Assembly (NCBI RefSeq): GCF_000283155.1
Contig: NW_004454179.1
Span: forward strand, 6,943,557-7,007,556
Source of the DNA: Ceratotherium simum simum
Lineage: Eukaryota > Chordata > Mammalia > Perissodactyla > Rhinocerotidae
Direction: 5' to 3'
Length of the DNA stretch: 64,000 nt
In this document: piece by piece, positions 32,805-43,901 of the stretch
How positions within the stretch are numbered: the first letter of the stretch is position 1
Layout: each line of letters opens with the position of its first letter
The notes under the pieces: model-generated
The model's input: the letters and a program-made list of their open reading frames with translations, nothing else
The model's database searches: none
What the model was told of the DNA's origin: nothing
Made by a program: the position numbers and the translations under genes

Positions 32805-33224
32805 ATGGCCGCGGGGGGCAGCGGCTGCACTTCCTCTGCGGGCGGAGGCGGCGGCGGCGGCGGCGGCCGGGGAGTTAATCCTCGACGCTCGGGTCGGTGT
32901 GTGTGTATTTGTGTTCGGTGTGCGCGCGGCGGGGAGGAAGGGGGGTGGGACCGGGTCCGACCGAGAAGCCGGAGCGGGGTCGCTCTTGTCTCCTCCCGGG
33001 GGATTTGCCGGAGCCGCCGCCTCGCCGAGAGCCCCGTCCGCCCCCCGCCTCCCGGACCTCGGGCCGCCTCGGGTGGCTTTTTCCCCGCGGGCAGGAGGGA
33101 GTGTGGACGGGGGCGCCCCGGGAGGGGCCGGGCGGCCGAGCTGCGCCTCTCACACTGTGTGTTTTGTCTGTTTTTCTCTCCCAAGGTCCCGTTTCCCTCT
33201 GTGCGGCGGCCGGCGGGACCATAA
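32805..33224 (+). CDS. Candidate open frame in the first exon of the rightward gene (unidentified)
   Basis: An ATG at 32,805 (context GTCATGG, G at +4) opens a 139-codon frame starting MAAGGSGCTSSA, followed by a nine-glycine run partly encoded by seven GGC repeats, then arginine- and proline-rich sequence to a TAA at 33,222-33,224. The composition is what random GC-rich sequence would give. I recognise no domain. It may be 5' UTR or an upstream ORF, or only its first codons may be coding if an unseen donor is used. The frame ends 35 bases before the donor at 33,260. Confidence 0.2.
   Translation: MAAGGSGCTSSAGGGGGGGGGRGVNPRRSGRCVCICVRCARGGEEGGWDRVRPRSRSGVALVSSRGICRSRRLAESPVRPPPPGPRAASGGFFPAGRRECGRGRPGRGRAAELRLSHCVFCLFFSPKVPFPSVRRPAGP
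32847..32867 (+). repeat. (GGC)7 trinucleotide repeat
   Basis: Seven uninterrupted GGC units, read as polyglycine in the candidate frame. CGG/GGC repeats in the 5' UTRs of CpG-island genes are often length-variable. Confidence 0.9.
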
Positions 33225-33259
33225 GGGCTTAACTCATATATTTAACCCCCCTCCAAAAA
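33186..33259 (+). other. Exon-like segment ending at a strong splice donor
   Basis: CCAAAAA|GTAAGTGG at 33,259/33,260 fits the donor consensus GTRAGT fully on the intron side. TTTTTCTCTCCCAAG just before 33,186 also looks like a splice acceptor, so 33,186-33,259 (74 bases) could be an internal exon, or the end of one longer first exon starting upstream. It contains the TAA of the upstream frame and no long frame of its own, so it is probably 5' UTR. Confidence 0.45.
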
Positions 33260-35840
33260 GTAAGTGGCCCGTGTGGTGTCTCCGCTCCGCCCGCCGCCCC
33301 CTAGCCCCGGTCCATCCTTGTGTCTGACTCTCCTGTCCTCCAGCATTGTTATTTCCCGGTCTTTGCTTCGGTGCTGCTGCTGTGTGGGGAAATGCTCTCT
33401 CGTCGTTCTCCGCCCCCCACGCCCAGTTCTCGGGGAGGCCCAGAATTCCAGCCCTTTCCCCCTCGCCCCCCCCCCCCGGGGAATATTCTTGGGAACCTGG
33501 TCTTCCCCGGCAGAATTTAGGAGATTCTATCCGTTCGCTTGGGCCCCTCATCCCCTCCTTCCCGACAGGGTTTCGTTGGAAGGAATTATGCAAATCCTGC
33601 TTTCTGGTGTCCATTCAGCGGCAATTTCATGCGGTGAGAAGTTCTCTTTGTTGTGCGAGGGGGAGAACAGACACTGATTTAATAGACATATCTGTTGGGG
33701 GGAAGGGTGGAGGGGGTGTGGAGAGGCTCAGTTTGGAAGAATTACAGCACTTGGTTAGCTCAATGTCTTTGTGTTTGAGCTTTCTGGCTTGACAGGAGGG
33801 TATGCCCTTTACAATGTCCCACAAGGGATGTTGTCTATAATAGATTAAAAAGCAAAACTGAAACTTTAGACAAGTGAAAAATAAGGTAACGTTTACTTAG
33901 AGAATATAAGCTTTGCCATTTCTGCAGTGTTTCATTATGAAAATGTGTGTGAATGTTGTTAAGGATTTAGATTGTAACATCAAAATTAATACAGGCAATA
34001 ATGCTTTAAGGTATCTGATATTACTTTGGTTGTCCAAAGGTTAAAAGTACATTTTAAAACATGCTTGTGTAAATAGTAAAGGCATGAGTCAGTTTTTTTG
34101 GTATAATTTGTCTTGTGGGTATATTTTAAAATTTCCCTCCTGCCAAGCCAAGTCCAGCTCTGCCCTCCAGGAATGAGCCTTTTGGTTATCAGTTATCGTT
34201 TGCTCTGTCTCTGCTTGTTTTATTCTTTTAAACCTACCGTACATTTGCTAAAATGTTACATCAGCTTAAGCATTTTTTGAGTTATTATTTGTAACTGTCA
34301 AATAAGAAAGCTTATAAAAGGCATATAGGAGGTTTTGAAAAGCATGAAATTAATGTTTTCAGAATTGTGAGTTAACATAAAATCCTAAAATTATTTTGAA
34401 GAATTTTTAGTTATTATATTTGATTTTTTTAGTGATTGTTTTTTTTCAGTAGGGCTTTTTAGTTTTTAAAAGATGTTAAAATTAACTATAACCTCATAGA
34501 TTTCTTAAGTTATTATGGCTTTAGTTGAGATGGTTTTAATGAGTTGTTTATCTTATTCCAATTCTGTTTGCCTTGAATCCTTGCCTTCTGCCTCAGGCCC
34601 CCTTATTATCAGTCATTGCTGGTATTAGTGGTTAGTTACTGCTGCTTGACAGGGTTTTTTTTTTTAATGACTAATAAAATTGTTTTGTAAATATCTGAAT
34701 TGAATATAAAATTTTAGATTCATTTTTTGAAGGATGATTTTAATATGATGATTAGTTTTCTTAAAGCATACTTTTAACTCCAAATTTCCACTTTCGAGGT
34801 AGTAAAGTTCAGGAGATATTTAGAGTACAGAGTACAGAGCAGTATTTTAATCTGAGTAGTAATATATAGTTGATAATCTCCAAACTAAAATCAGTTGGGT
34901 CTCATATTTTCTCTTTTATTGTATGTAATTTTGTTCTTCAAGAGGAGAGGTCTGAGTAAATCAATTATAGTGTTAACTTTCTATATTTGAGAGAGCTGGT
35001 AATGATCCCTTATATTCAGTCCAAAAGTTTGTCACTAGCAGATGTAATAATTCCTGTTTTATTTTAATGGGGTTGGTTCTGAACAGCTAGCCTTCTATTT
35101 GATTCTGTTGACTGATTATCTTAATATTTTAGGGTCATTTGGTTTCTAAATGGTAGTTAATTTATAGCAGTCTTTGGTTTAAAAATGAATTTTCATTTCC
35201 AAAATCTAATTCTCCCTTCTACTTTTTTTCCAGGGATGAGGTTGGAGGGGGAGTGTCAGGATTGTGGAGGTGGAGGTATTGGTCTTTCTGTTATTAGATT
35301 TTAGTTGAATTGGCGTTAGTAGCAGGTTCAGGCAGTGATTATGATTAAGATGGGTATTTGGTAACCAGGTGATTATTGAGGGGTCCTCTGAGTCTAGGAT
35401 GATTGGTCCAGGTTCCAGGAAGATCAAGGTTCTCTCGGCTGTGAGTGTGATGTAACCTATTGCTTGGCTGCTCCTAATCCTTGCTGTATTCTCAAAAAGC
35501 TCTTCCCATTGTACAGAAGGTTGTGATTTCAGCTTAGCTCTAGCTTGGCTGAAAAAGGGTAGCACGATGAGTCTTTTTGACTTGCAGAGAGTTATTTCAA
35601 ATTGCCCTAATTCCCTCAAATGTGTTTGTGGCTGGAACAATTCTAGGAAGCATCTGAATAATGTCATTTTTTTCTTTTAGCCTTATGGGGCTACACAGAA
35701 TGTCCTGGAATTTCTTCCAGGGTGAGAATGAGGTATTCAGTGTCTGTGGGGGCTTGCCACTTCTGAATGCCTGGTGCCTCATCACTTAGCTACTTGTATT
35801 AGTGCTGTTTTCAGGAACCAAGGAAAGGCAGTTAGGTAAG
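33260..35840 (+). other. Probable start of intron 1 of the rightward gene
   Basis: After the donor, GC content falls by about 33.6 kb. A C12 run lies at 33,466-33,477. Beyond that the sequence is AT-rich with no repeat that I can name. The only long open frame is on the minus strand (35,209-35,667). Confidence 0.45.
35206..35667 (-). other. Unexplained 153-codon open frame
   Basis: The longest gap-free minus-strand frame outside L1 and the CpG island. The start gives MTLFRCFLELFQPQTH. I see no domain, signal peptide or membrane segment, and no promoter. A second, overlapping frame (35,597-35,785) is also unknown. It may be a decayed repeat or chance. I do not claim a gene. Confidence 0.15.
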
Positions 35841-35844
35841 TACT

Positions 35845-36160
35845 TACTTCATTTAAATATTTATTAAGCATCTGCCTTGTACCAGGCACTTTGGGCAAAC
35901 AGAGATATTGGGGAAGCTGCCCTAACCTTTAGGAACTTTCAGTCCTTGGAGAAAACATAGTATATTCAGTTATAGTACAAGGCAAAATGTGGCATGTGAT
36001 GGTGCAAGCAAGTGCTAGGGGTATTTAGAAGTGAGAAGAATCTCTTCAGATGATGAGGGAAGGCTTCATTTTGATGAATATGGAAACGGCATTCCTATCA
36101 TGAGAAAGGAATGTACAGAAGTGGAAAAGGGACAAGAATGAGTTGTTTATTTAAGGGGCA
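35845..36160 (-). repeat. L2 3' end (antisense)
   Basis: 'atatttattaagcatctgcc' and 'ttgtaccaggcactttgggc' are the reversed L2 3' end, followed by L2-like 'atgatgagggaaggcttcat' and 'gaatgtacagaagtggaaaa'. Confidence 0.6.
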
Positions 36161-36164
36161 ATCC

Positions 36165-36950
36165 ATGATTCGTGTGGGGGGGAAATATAGGTGATAGATT
36201 TTCCAAAGGTAGGTTATATGATTTTCTTATGCAGGTTAAAAAATGGAGTCTCTTTGTTAGGCAACTTGGGGTTTGCAGTACATTTCTCTCCGTAGCTCAG
36301 GGGAGGAATGTTTCTTTATATAAGGATTCCATTGTGGAACTCGACAATAATGATACAGATTGTTTTTAAAATCATCTTGACAGGGACAATATTGTCATCC
36401 ACAGCAGTGTCTCTAAGTAAGGTCATGTGGAGGCTATACCTTATTCCATTGCACAAAACCTGTTTTTGGAATTGCCTGAAATCAGTGGCATATTCTTTGG
36501 ATCTCCTTTATTATTGGCAAATTTTCATCCTTAAAGGTTGGATTTGCTATTTGGAAATAGTCAAAAAGTATTTTCTGTGGCAAAGGTATATGTAAAATAA
36601 TGAAATTGGTTTCCTGGTTCACATACTGGCTCTGAAAGCTCAGCAGAGGGGCTTGATTTGTTTCGACGTGCCTCTGAACTTCTCTCTTGATTCTTATTTC
36701 CTTTATGTCTACCCACCTGCTGTATGGAATCTGGATATTGGGTAGATGTGAATAAACAAAGCTGTTATTTTTTGTAGTTTCAAGTTAAAAACTTAACCAT
36801 CACTAAGCTCCACATTATTTCCTACTCTATTTGCAAATATTTTGAAAATCTTTTTAGTATTCCATACACTTGCACATTGCTTTTGGGATGATTCTAGTGT
36901 GAACTATTAGCTCATTTTATTGACTGTCTCTTGTATGCAGGAAGTATCCC
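36165..36950. other. No recognisable feature (intronic)
   Basis: AT-rich sequence. The short open frames have no visible homology. Confidence 0.5.
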
Positions 36951-36954
36951 AAGT

Positions 36955-38095
36955 ACAGTGGTCCATACCCTGAATTTTTTCTTTATTTTTCAATATAATT
37001 TATGTACCATAAAATTCATCTTTTTTAAAGTATACAATTCAGTGGTTTTTAGTTTATTTACAAGGTTTTGCAAACATCACTACTTCCAGAACACTTTCAT
37101 TGCCCAAAAAAGAAACCCCATACTCATTAGCACTCATTTCCCATTCCTCCTATGACCCCTTAGCAACTACTAATCTACTTCCTATTTCTGTGGATTTGCC
37201 TATTCTGGACATTTCATATAAATGTAATCATACAGTATGTGGCCTTTTGGGTCTTAGAACGCTTTCAGGATTCTTCCATGTTATAGCATGTATCGGCACT
37301 TAATTGCCTTTTTTTTTTCCCTCCGCAAAGCTCCACTAGATAGTTGTATGTCATAGTAGTACATTCTTCTAGTTGGTCTATGTGGGACACCACCTCAGCA
37401 TGGCTTGATGAGCGGTGCGCAGGTCCACGCCCAGGATCTCAACCAGCGAACCCTGGGCTGCCGAAGTGGAGTGCGCGAACTTGGCGCTGTGCCACTGGGC
37501 CAGCCCCACTTTATTGCTTTTTATGACTAAATAATATTGCATTATAGGGACATACTACTTTTTATTCATCAGTTGATGGGCGTTTAGATCGTTCCTACTT
37601 TTTGCTTATTATGAATAATGCTGCATTGTCAGCATTATTTTTGTGGACATTTATTTTCACTTCTCTTGGGTATGTACCTAGGAGTGGAATTGCTGGGTCA
37701 TATGGTAACTGTGTTTTAACTTTTTGAGGAACTACCAAACTGTTTTCTAAAGGGGCTACAATATTTTACATTCCCACCTGCAGTGTATGAGGATTCCAGT
37801 TTCTCCACACCCTTGCCAACACTTGTTATTGCCTGTCTTTTTGACTATAGCTTTCCTAGTGGGTAGGTACAAAGTGGTATCTCATCGTGGTTTTGATTGG
37901 AATTTCCCTAATGACCAATGATGTGGAACATCTTTTCATGTGCTTGTTGGTTATTTGTACATCTTCCTTTGAGAAATGTCTATTCAGATCCCTGGCCTGT
38001 TTTTAAATTGAGTTATCTTTTTATTATTGAGTTGTAAGAGTATGTTCTGAATACTAGACCCATATCAGTATGTGATTTGCAAACTTTTTTCCTTG
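36955..38095 (-). mobile_element. Old L1 3' end, interrupted by an ERE
   Basis: The antisense L1 series 'taatttatgtaccataaaat', 'tcagtggtttttagtttat', 'ttgcctattctggacatttc', 'ggagtggaattgctgggtca' and 'ccaatgatgtggaacatctt' appears in order. It is split by the ERE at 37,313-37,506. The frames are dead. Confidence 0.88.
37313..37506 (-). mobile_element. ERE SINE, short form, older, in L1
   Basis: A T-run, CAAAGCTCCACTAGATAGTTG, then the body to CTGGGCCAGCCCC. CACTTAATTGCCTTTT on the left and CACTTTATTGCTTTT on the right form an imperfect target duplication, which fits a somewhat older insertion. Confidence 0.9.
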
Positions 38096-38099
38096 TCGT

Positions 38100-38564
38100 A
38101 CCCTCAATTTGAGAATAATTACAAATCACAAGATAAACTGCAGTATACCTTGTGAGGGGAAAAATGGATATAGTAATGGAGTGATCGGAGTGAACTAGAA
38201 TTACTCAGGAAAGACTTCCATAAACATCCTTTTCTATGATTTATTAAAATTGTTAGTTATTTGATGGAGTTGTGTGACAACACAGATCTACTTTGCTATC
38301 CAAATCTTGTAAATTCCTGCCTTTCTATAGTGAGAGTTCATAGATCAAGTACAGATAATGTGGTAAATTACATTATTTAAATCTGTTCTATGCCCAAGTA
38401 ATTAACAAAGGTTTTGGTAGAGAGGAATACCTTTACTCTATATAGACATTTTTGTCTGAATCTCTTCTTTTTCTAAGTTTGAATAGTGCGAGAAATCTAT
38501 ACAATAGCAGTATTTTGAAATTTAAGATTACGTTTTTTGTTTGTATTTTATAAAACCCAGTTAT
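38100..38564. other. No recognisable feature (intronic)
   Basis: Nothing that I can name or support. Confidence 0.5.
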
Positions 38565-38796
38565 CTGACAAATTATTTTTTTAATTAATTTTATTTATTT
38601 ATTTTTTCCCCCAAAGCCCCAGTAGATAGTTGTATGTCATAGTTGCACATCCTTCTAGTTGCTGTATGTGGGACGCGGCCTCAGCATGGCCGGAGAAGCC
38701 GTGCATCGGTGCGCACCCGGGATCCGAACCCGAGCCGCCAGCAGCAGAGCGCGCACACTTAACCGCTAAGCCACGGGGCCGGCCCTGACAAGTTAT
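38565..38796 (-). mobile_element. ERE SINE, short form
   Basis: A TTTA-rich tail, CCCCCAAAGCCCCAGTAG, then the full body to GGGGCCGGCCC. CTGACAAATTAT at 38,565-38,576 and CTGACAAGTTAT at 38,785-38,796 are the target duplication (one mismatch). Its pol III boxes are readable in antisense. Confidence 0.94.
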
Positions 38797-38799
38797 ATT

Positions 38800-39810
38800 T
38801 AGTAGGGCAAGTTATGTGATTTTATTTTTTGGTGCTAAACTAACATGCTGTTTTCAAAAGACCATTTTGAATTTTGTCGTTATTTTACTTTGATTTTTGA
38901 ATTGGTTAGATTTGGTCTGTTATGAAGTGTCAGGTGTAGTGATGTCTTAAGGATGAAATTGAGAATCTTACCGGGTAGGCAGCAGAGTTAGTCTGAGAAT
39001 CCTTTACTTAATGGATTGTTTGTGAGGGGCAAGTTAGGAAAGCTGTGTGGTAATGGTTGTCACCTTCTAATGATTTTTGTTTTGTTTTTATTCCCTTTGT
39101 TCCACATTTATCTATCTTTTGTTAGAATTATGGATTCTTTTGGTGTATTACTTAATCAGTTTTCTGGATTTATTATTGTGCAGTCCAAGGAAGTTACATG
39201 TGTAAAACCAGTTTTTGTTGAGTGCCCTTATTATAATAAAGTTCTTTGAGTCTAGTTTTGGGTGGTAGGTATTTTTAAATTATAAGAGCGGGATGATAAG
39301 AGCAGGATGAGTCAAAGGGAATGCTAAAAGAAGAAAAATATGGATGTAACCAGTGATTTATTTAGACTTACATTTCAGAATTTTGGTATTGGGAAACTAG
39401 AAATTCGTATGTTTGAGACATTTGTACTCAAGAGGAAAAAGAAATTCTACTCAGTTGTATCTTATAATTGTATTGAAAACAATTACAACTGTATTTTACC
39501 ATTTGAAGTAAAGGAGCATTTCTTAGAACTTCTAAATTGTTAAAAGTTAGTCCATCCCAGTTGTTTTACAAAGTTTGAAGGGGATCATTTAGAAACAAAG
39601 TTGTCTCACAAGATTTTTGGTAAGTGTAATGACCTAGGAGAATAAATAAACTCTAAAACTTGACAAATGGAAATTAGACAGTGTCAGAAAAATCTGTTAA
39701 TGGTATTACCATCTGATATCTGCATAGCACATTTTGTACTTTTTAGAAAACTTTCACAAACATTATTTTGTTGTCTTTATTTAGAAATATAGGAAGATAA
39801 AGATGGGTAT
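38800..39810. other. No recognisable feature (intronic)
   Basis: AT-rich DNA. Two open frames of 67-77 codons have no homology that I can see. Confidence 0.5.
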
Positions 39811-39811
39811 T

Positions 39812-40050
39812 AAAAAACAATTGGGGCCGGCCCGGTGGCTTAGCGGTTAAGTGCTCGCGCTCTGCTGCTGGCGGCCTGGGTTCGGATCCCGGGCGCGTAC
39901 CGACTCACCGACGCACCGCTTCTCCGGCCATGCTGAGGCCGCGTCCCACATACAGCAACTAGAAGGATGTGCAGCTATGACATACAACTATCTACTGGGG
40001 CTTTGGGGGGAAAAAATAAATAAATAAAATTATTAAAAAAAAACAATTGG
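39812..40050 (+). mobile_element. ERE SINE, short form, well preserved
   Basis: Sense copy with GGCCGGCCCGGTGGCTTAGC head, A box TGGCTTAGCGG (39,836-39,846), B box GGTTCGGATCC (39,879-39,889), complete body and AAATA tail. AAAAAACAATTGG at 39,812-39,824 and 40,038-40,050 is a perfect 13-bp target duplication. Among the best candidates here for a recent insertion, and the only sense ERE in the putative intron. A local duplication-like GACTCACCGACGCACCG occurs after the B box. Confidence 0.95.
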
Positions 40051-40054
40051 TCAG

Positions 40055-40970
40055 TTGGGAAACACTGAGTAATAACTCTTATGAATAAATAAAGCAATCA
40101 GGGGATTTCCCTTAGCATAAATGCTTCCCTCTTATCCACAGAAATAATTGTATGGTATTTTAATGTTTGAAATATTTACTTAACTTCTCAGGTAAAAGTA
40201 AAACACAGAACTGAATTCTTTTATTCAACTTGCTTCAATTGCTGTATGAAATTATGTACTAGTTTTCACCCTCTGTTAAAGATGATACAAATCAACGCTT
40301 ACTTTCTGGGTTAGAAGATGTGAACACCAATATTATTTACCATGAGAATTACTATTATTGGAAAAACTGTTGTATGATGAGCATTTTCATTCTCATTGGT
40401 AATACTAGATAGTCTTGACTGTTATTCTGTCTCACATTTAGCTTATTTTTCATAAAATCTGAATCATTTTATCATCATCATCAATAAATGATTATTGTGT
40501 GTGTTTCTCTTATTAGTTGACTTTTTAGAGGTTTCCAGAGGGTAAAGGCATGTTCTCCCTTTCCTAAACTCACAATATACAGGGGAAGAAAAACTAATTT
40601 TAAGAGGATCTACAGGGTATATCTTGCTTGGTAAGAGAAAATCCTACATGTGAAAATGTGAATTTACCGCAAAGAAATATATTTCATTTTAAAACAGAAT
40701 TCACATCTGATTTAATATAAGTGCATGCTCCACTAGTACATTTAGATGATGGTTTATTCAAATTTTAAAAATAAGTGTACAATGTGTATAGAGGAAGGAA
40801 TTTTTGAATTTATTAAATTAAGACATGCTTACGTTCAGTTTGATTCTGTCTTGTTTTTCACATATTTTTTATTGTCCCCATCAAGTGGTTTATAAAGATA
40901 TTATCTAAATATGGAGAAGACAAGTTTTTGGTTTTTGTTTTGTTTTACTAATGTTCCTTAAAAGCTACTA
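40055..40970. other. No recognisable feature (intronic)
   Basis: AT-rich sequence with no supported feature. Confidence 0.5.
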
Positions 40971-40974
40971 TACA

Positions 40975-41142
40975 GTAAGCATTTACTATGTGCTACACAA
41001 AAGCCCTTTGATGTTAATATCTGTTTTAAAGGTGGAGAAACAGATTTGGAAAGATGAAGGATTTCATTCATGGTCACTCAGCTAAAGAGTGGTAGACCAA
41101 GGATTGGAATTGAAAAGCCTGTGCTCTTTAATCTTAAACATT
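40975..41142 (-). repeat. MIR SINE fragment
   Basis: 'gcatttactatgtgctacac', 'aggtggagaaacagatttgg' and 'tggtcactcagctaaagagt' follow antisense MIR. Confidence 0.75.
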
Positions 41143-41149
41143 AAAGCAT

Positions 41150-43900
41150 ACACCCTTCTTTTAGACTTTCCTGTTTGGTTCCACCAAAATACCCCCTTTC
41201 TTTGTTTCCAAGTACTAATTGCTTACTTGCCATATATTACATTAAAGAATTCTGATTTCTCTACCTATAATCTTACCATAAATGGTAACGTAATTACTCT
41301 TTCAATTCCCTGACCTAGAATGCCTTGCCCCCTTCTCTTCAGCATTTTGGTCCTGTTTGCCTTTCCTTTTTCTTCTCAATTTTTTAGTTTTGTCGGTGTT
41401 ATTCAGTGCTAAACAGGTTTCAGAGCTGAATGTTCCACTGGCTTAGTTTTCCTTCATATGTTGCTAGACTGGCCTTTGTTCATCATTGGCTGAGATTTAA
41501 GCATAGGCTTAGAAGAGGAAAGACAGAAAGGATATCCAAGTGATATTGATTCTAGGCCTTAAGCTTGGTGAGCTTTAAGTGTGGACCAGCCTAGTTAACA
41601 GGGCACTTTGAAGTTTGTAACAAAAGCCCATGTAGTAACAGTGTGTAGGTGCCTGGCCTTTTCTTCTATTCGTATCCTTCCCAGAGATGTCAAGTGGGGG
41701 TGTAGGGGCAAACAGGGTAAAGCAGATTGAGGTCAGGATTCAGGATTCCTCGATTTTAGCCCAATGCCTTCTTAGTTCTAACCTTCCAACTGTGACTTAG
41801 ATTTGGTGCAGTTGGCAATAAATATTTTAAAATATGTGATGGAAAGGGAAGTTGCTGAGTAGTGTATAATTGCTGAGAAGGGGAGAAGGAACAATTTGGC
41901 AAATTTTTAAAATGATACACTATTTTGGTGATTCAAACATCACTGATTCTAGACAAAAATGCTTCATTAGTAGATACGGGAAGATGTTGTGACAAAGGTA
42001 ATAGGGAGAAATTCCCATCAAAATAAAATGAGAAATTTCTTGCCTTCACTAAGAATAAAAAATGAGAGGAATATAAATATTTGTGAATATTTCCCTGTGT
42101 TAAAATGCAGCTTTCTTATGGCACGATTAATGATATAAATATTTATCTATCTCGTCATGTGTTAGGTTATGTGACTTTTCAGTCAGTAAGGAAGCTGACA
42201 AAGTTTAATTTGTATAAATGGGCATTGATTACCTTATCTGATCACAATAAAATGATACTTTACGAATGGGCATTAAGAAGTCCATAAATCTTTGAGAATA
42301 GCTATTGAAGAAACCTTTAAGCTGGTCATTTTTCTATAAGTGTTTAATACATCTTTTTAAAATGATTTAGTTATATATCCCCTATGTTCAGTGGTCAGTG
42401 TACTAAAATTTTACTTATTGTTTACCTATTGGAAACCTCAAAATTGTCTTGGGCAATAATATTTTTATGATACTTACTATGTTACTCTATCTAGATCTAG
42501 TTTGTGTTCTGGAAAGAGAATACATCAGGATAAAAATAATAATATAGATTAATTTCCAGCGATTTTTTGAGAGGTACTGGAATTTTGCTGTATTGAGTTT
42601 TTAAAAGAAAAATGGGAATGATTAAAGTGATGAAGCTATTTTCCATGTGAATCTTGTACAACCAGTTTTTATTTGTATATTTACTATATATCGCTTTTCA
42701 CTGTGGAGTATGTGTGAAAATAGATTTTGATATGTTAAAATAGACATATACAGAGAGTCAGAAGTCCACATGTATCTACTGAAAACAGTTTCAAGATCCA
42801 TGGCTAATGGCCACCAATGTACCACTAAAAGATAACATTCCCTTTCGCTCCTTTCTCCTTAGGCAAAGAACTTCTGTTTAATTTTATAACTTATCCAAAT
42901 CACAGATTAGTACATTTCATTGGTGAAAGGCAAGGGTAAATTCATAAACAGGGGAAAGAGAGAGAAGAGAAACTAGAATTTTCCACGTTAGGTGAGAAGG
43001 CTTTAGGTAGGAGTTATCAGGAGCTGTAAATCTGTATGGGACTTCGTTTTTCTAAAAAGAGGAGCCCATATAGTTGACAGTCCGACCTGAATGAGTTGTT
43101 TGGGTCAAGACTGTTAAACTATAAAGAAGATTGAATTATACACAGATTTTGATCTTTAAAAGCAACAAAATGTAAATTAATGGAGAAGAGTATTCTAATA
43201 TAGTTACATTGATAAAAAATAAATTGACGTTGTGGCAAGGACAATGACCGGATGTGTTGATGACCCAGACAATTTTGCTGTTTTTTTCTTTTCCTAAGGA
43301 TTTAAACTTTATTTTGGAAAGATGGAAGCTTTGGTCTTGTTAAATGATTAATAAATGCTTATGTATTACCTCAAAGATTACTTGATAGAAATTGTTTCTT
43401 AAAACTATATGAAGATGTTTAGGTAAAAATACCTTTAGTAATACTGTACTTTAGTCAGCCAATCCATATTTTGTCAAATAGTCTTTAACAAGTAATCCAG
43501 ATGAAATCAACTATTTTGAAGAATATGAATATATATCCAGTTACAAGTAGAAAAGAAGGTAAAGAATACAGGATGTATTAAGAAACAGGAAGGATCTGTT
43601 GTCAAATCATGCTGCTGCCAATGTCTCGTTTCTGTGACTCAAGAACAGAAGTATAAGCAAGATAGTAATGATACTGTTGCTGTTATATTTGGATTATGAA
43701 ATAAGCAGCACATTTTAAAACTTGATGCTGAAAGAATGTTGCTCTCAGATGGCAGAAAATACAGCATCTTCTGTTTGGTCCAATAGCGCACCCTAGTATT
43801 TTGCCAAAAATGTTCTTTCAGGAATGAGTAACTTGCTTTTGCATGATACAGCTTTTCATTCATCTTTCTTCCATACTCTATATGCCTCCATCTTTTCTTT
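41150..43900. other. 2.7 kb without recognisable repeats or gene
   Basis: One of the longest stretches in the window with no repeat I can name. The sequence 'ctcctttctccttag' at about 42,849-42,863 resembles a splice acceptor, but no coding frame with a matching donor follows. It may hold conserved intronic elements. I cannot test this by reading alone. Confidence 0.4.
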
Positions 43901-43901
43901 A

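Larger units (their letters stand above)
31700..33550. promoter_or_regulatory. CpG island promoter, probably bidirectional
   Basis: The sequence changes abruptly to GC-rich DNA dense in CpG (GGCGGCGGC, CGCGGCG, GCGCGC), while the rest of the window is AT-rich and CpG-poor outside EREs. It contains no interspersed repeat. Splice-donor consensus sites occur on both strands facing away from each other (plus 33,260, minus 32,494). Such islands mark TATA-less, broadly expressed mammalian promoters. The middle is missing in a 530-base gap, so the transcription starts cannot be placed. Confidence 0.85.

Noticed and set aside
31697..33224. Very long open frames (475-495 codons) on both strands over the CpG island
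   Set aside because: More than a third of each is the 530-base gap read as unknown residues. The remainder is low-complexity GC-rich translation.
39836..39889. tRNA gene
   Set aside because: A and B box motifs belong to the ERE SINE head. There is no complete cloverleaf and an A-rich tail follows.
42849..42863. Splice-acceptor-like CTCCTTTCTCCTTAG as the start of a second exon
   Set aside because: No coding frame with a matching donor follows, and such motifs are frequent by chance in introns.
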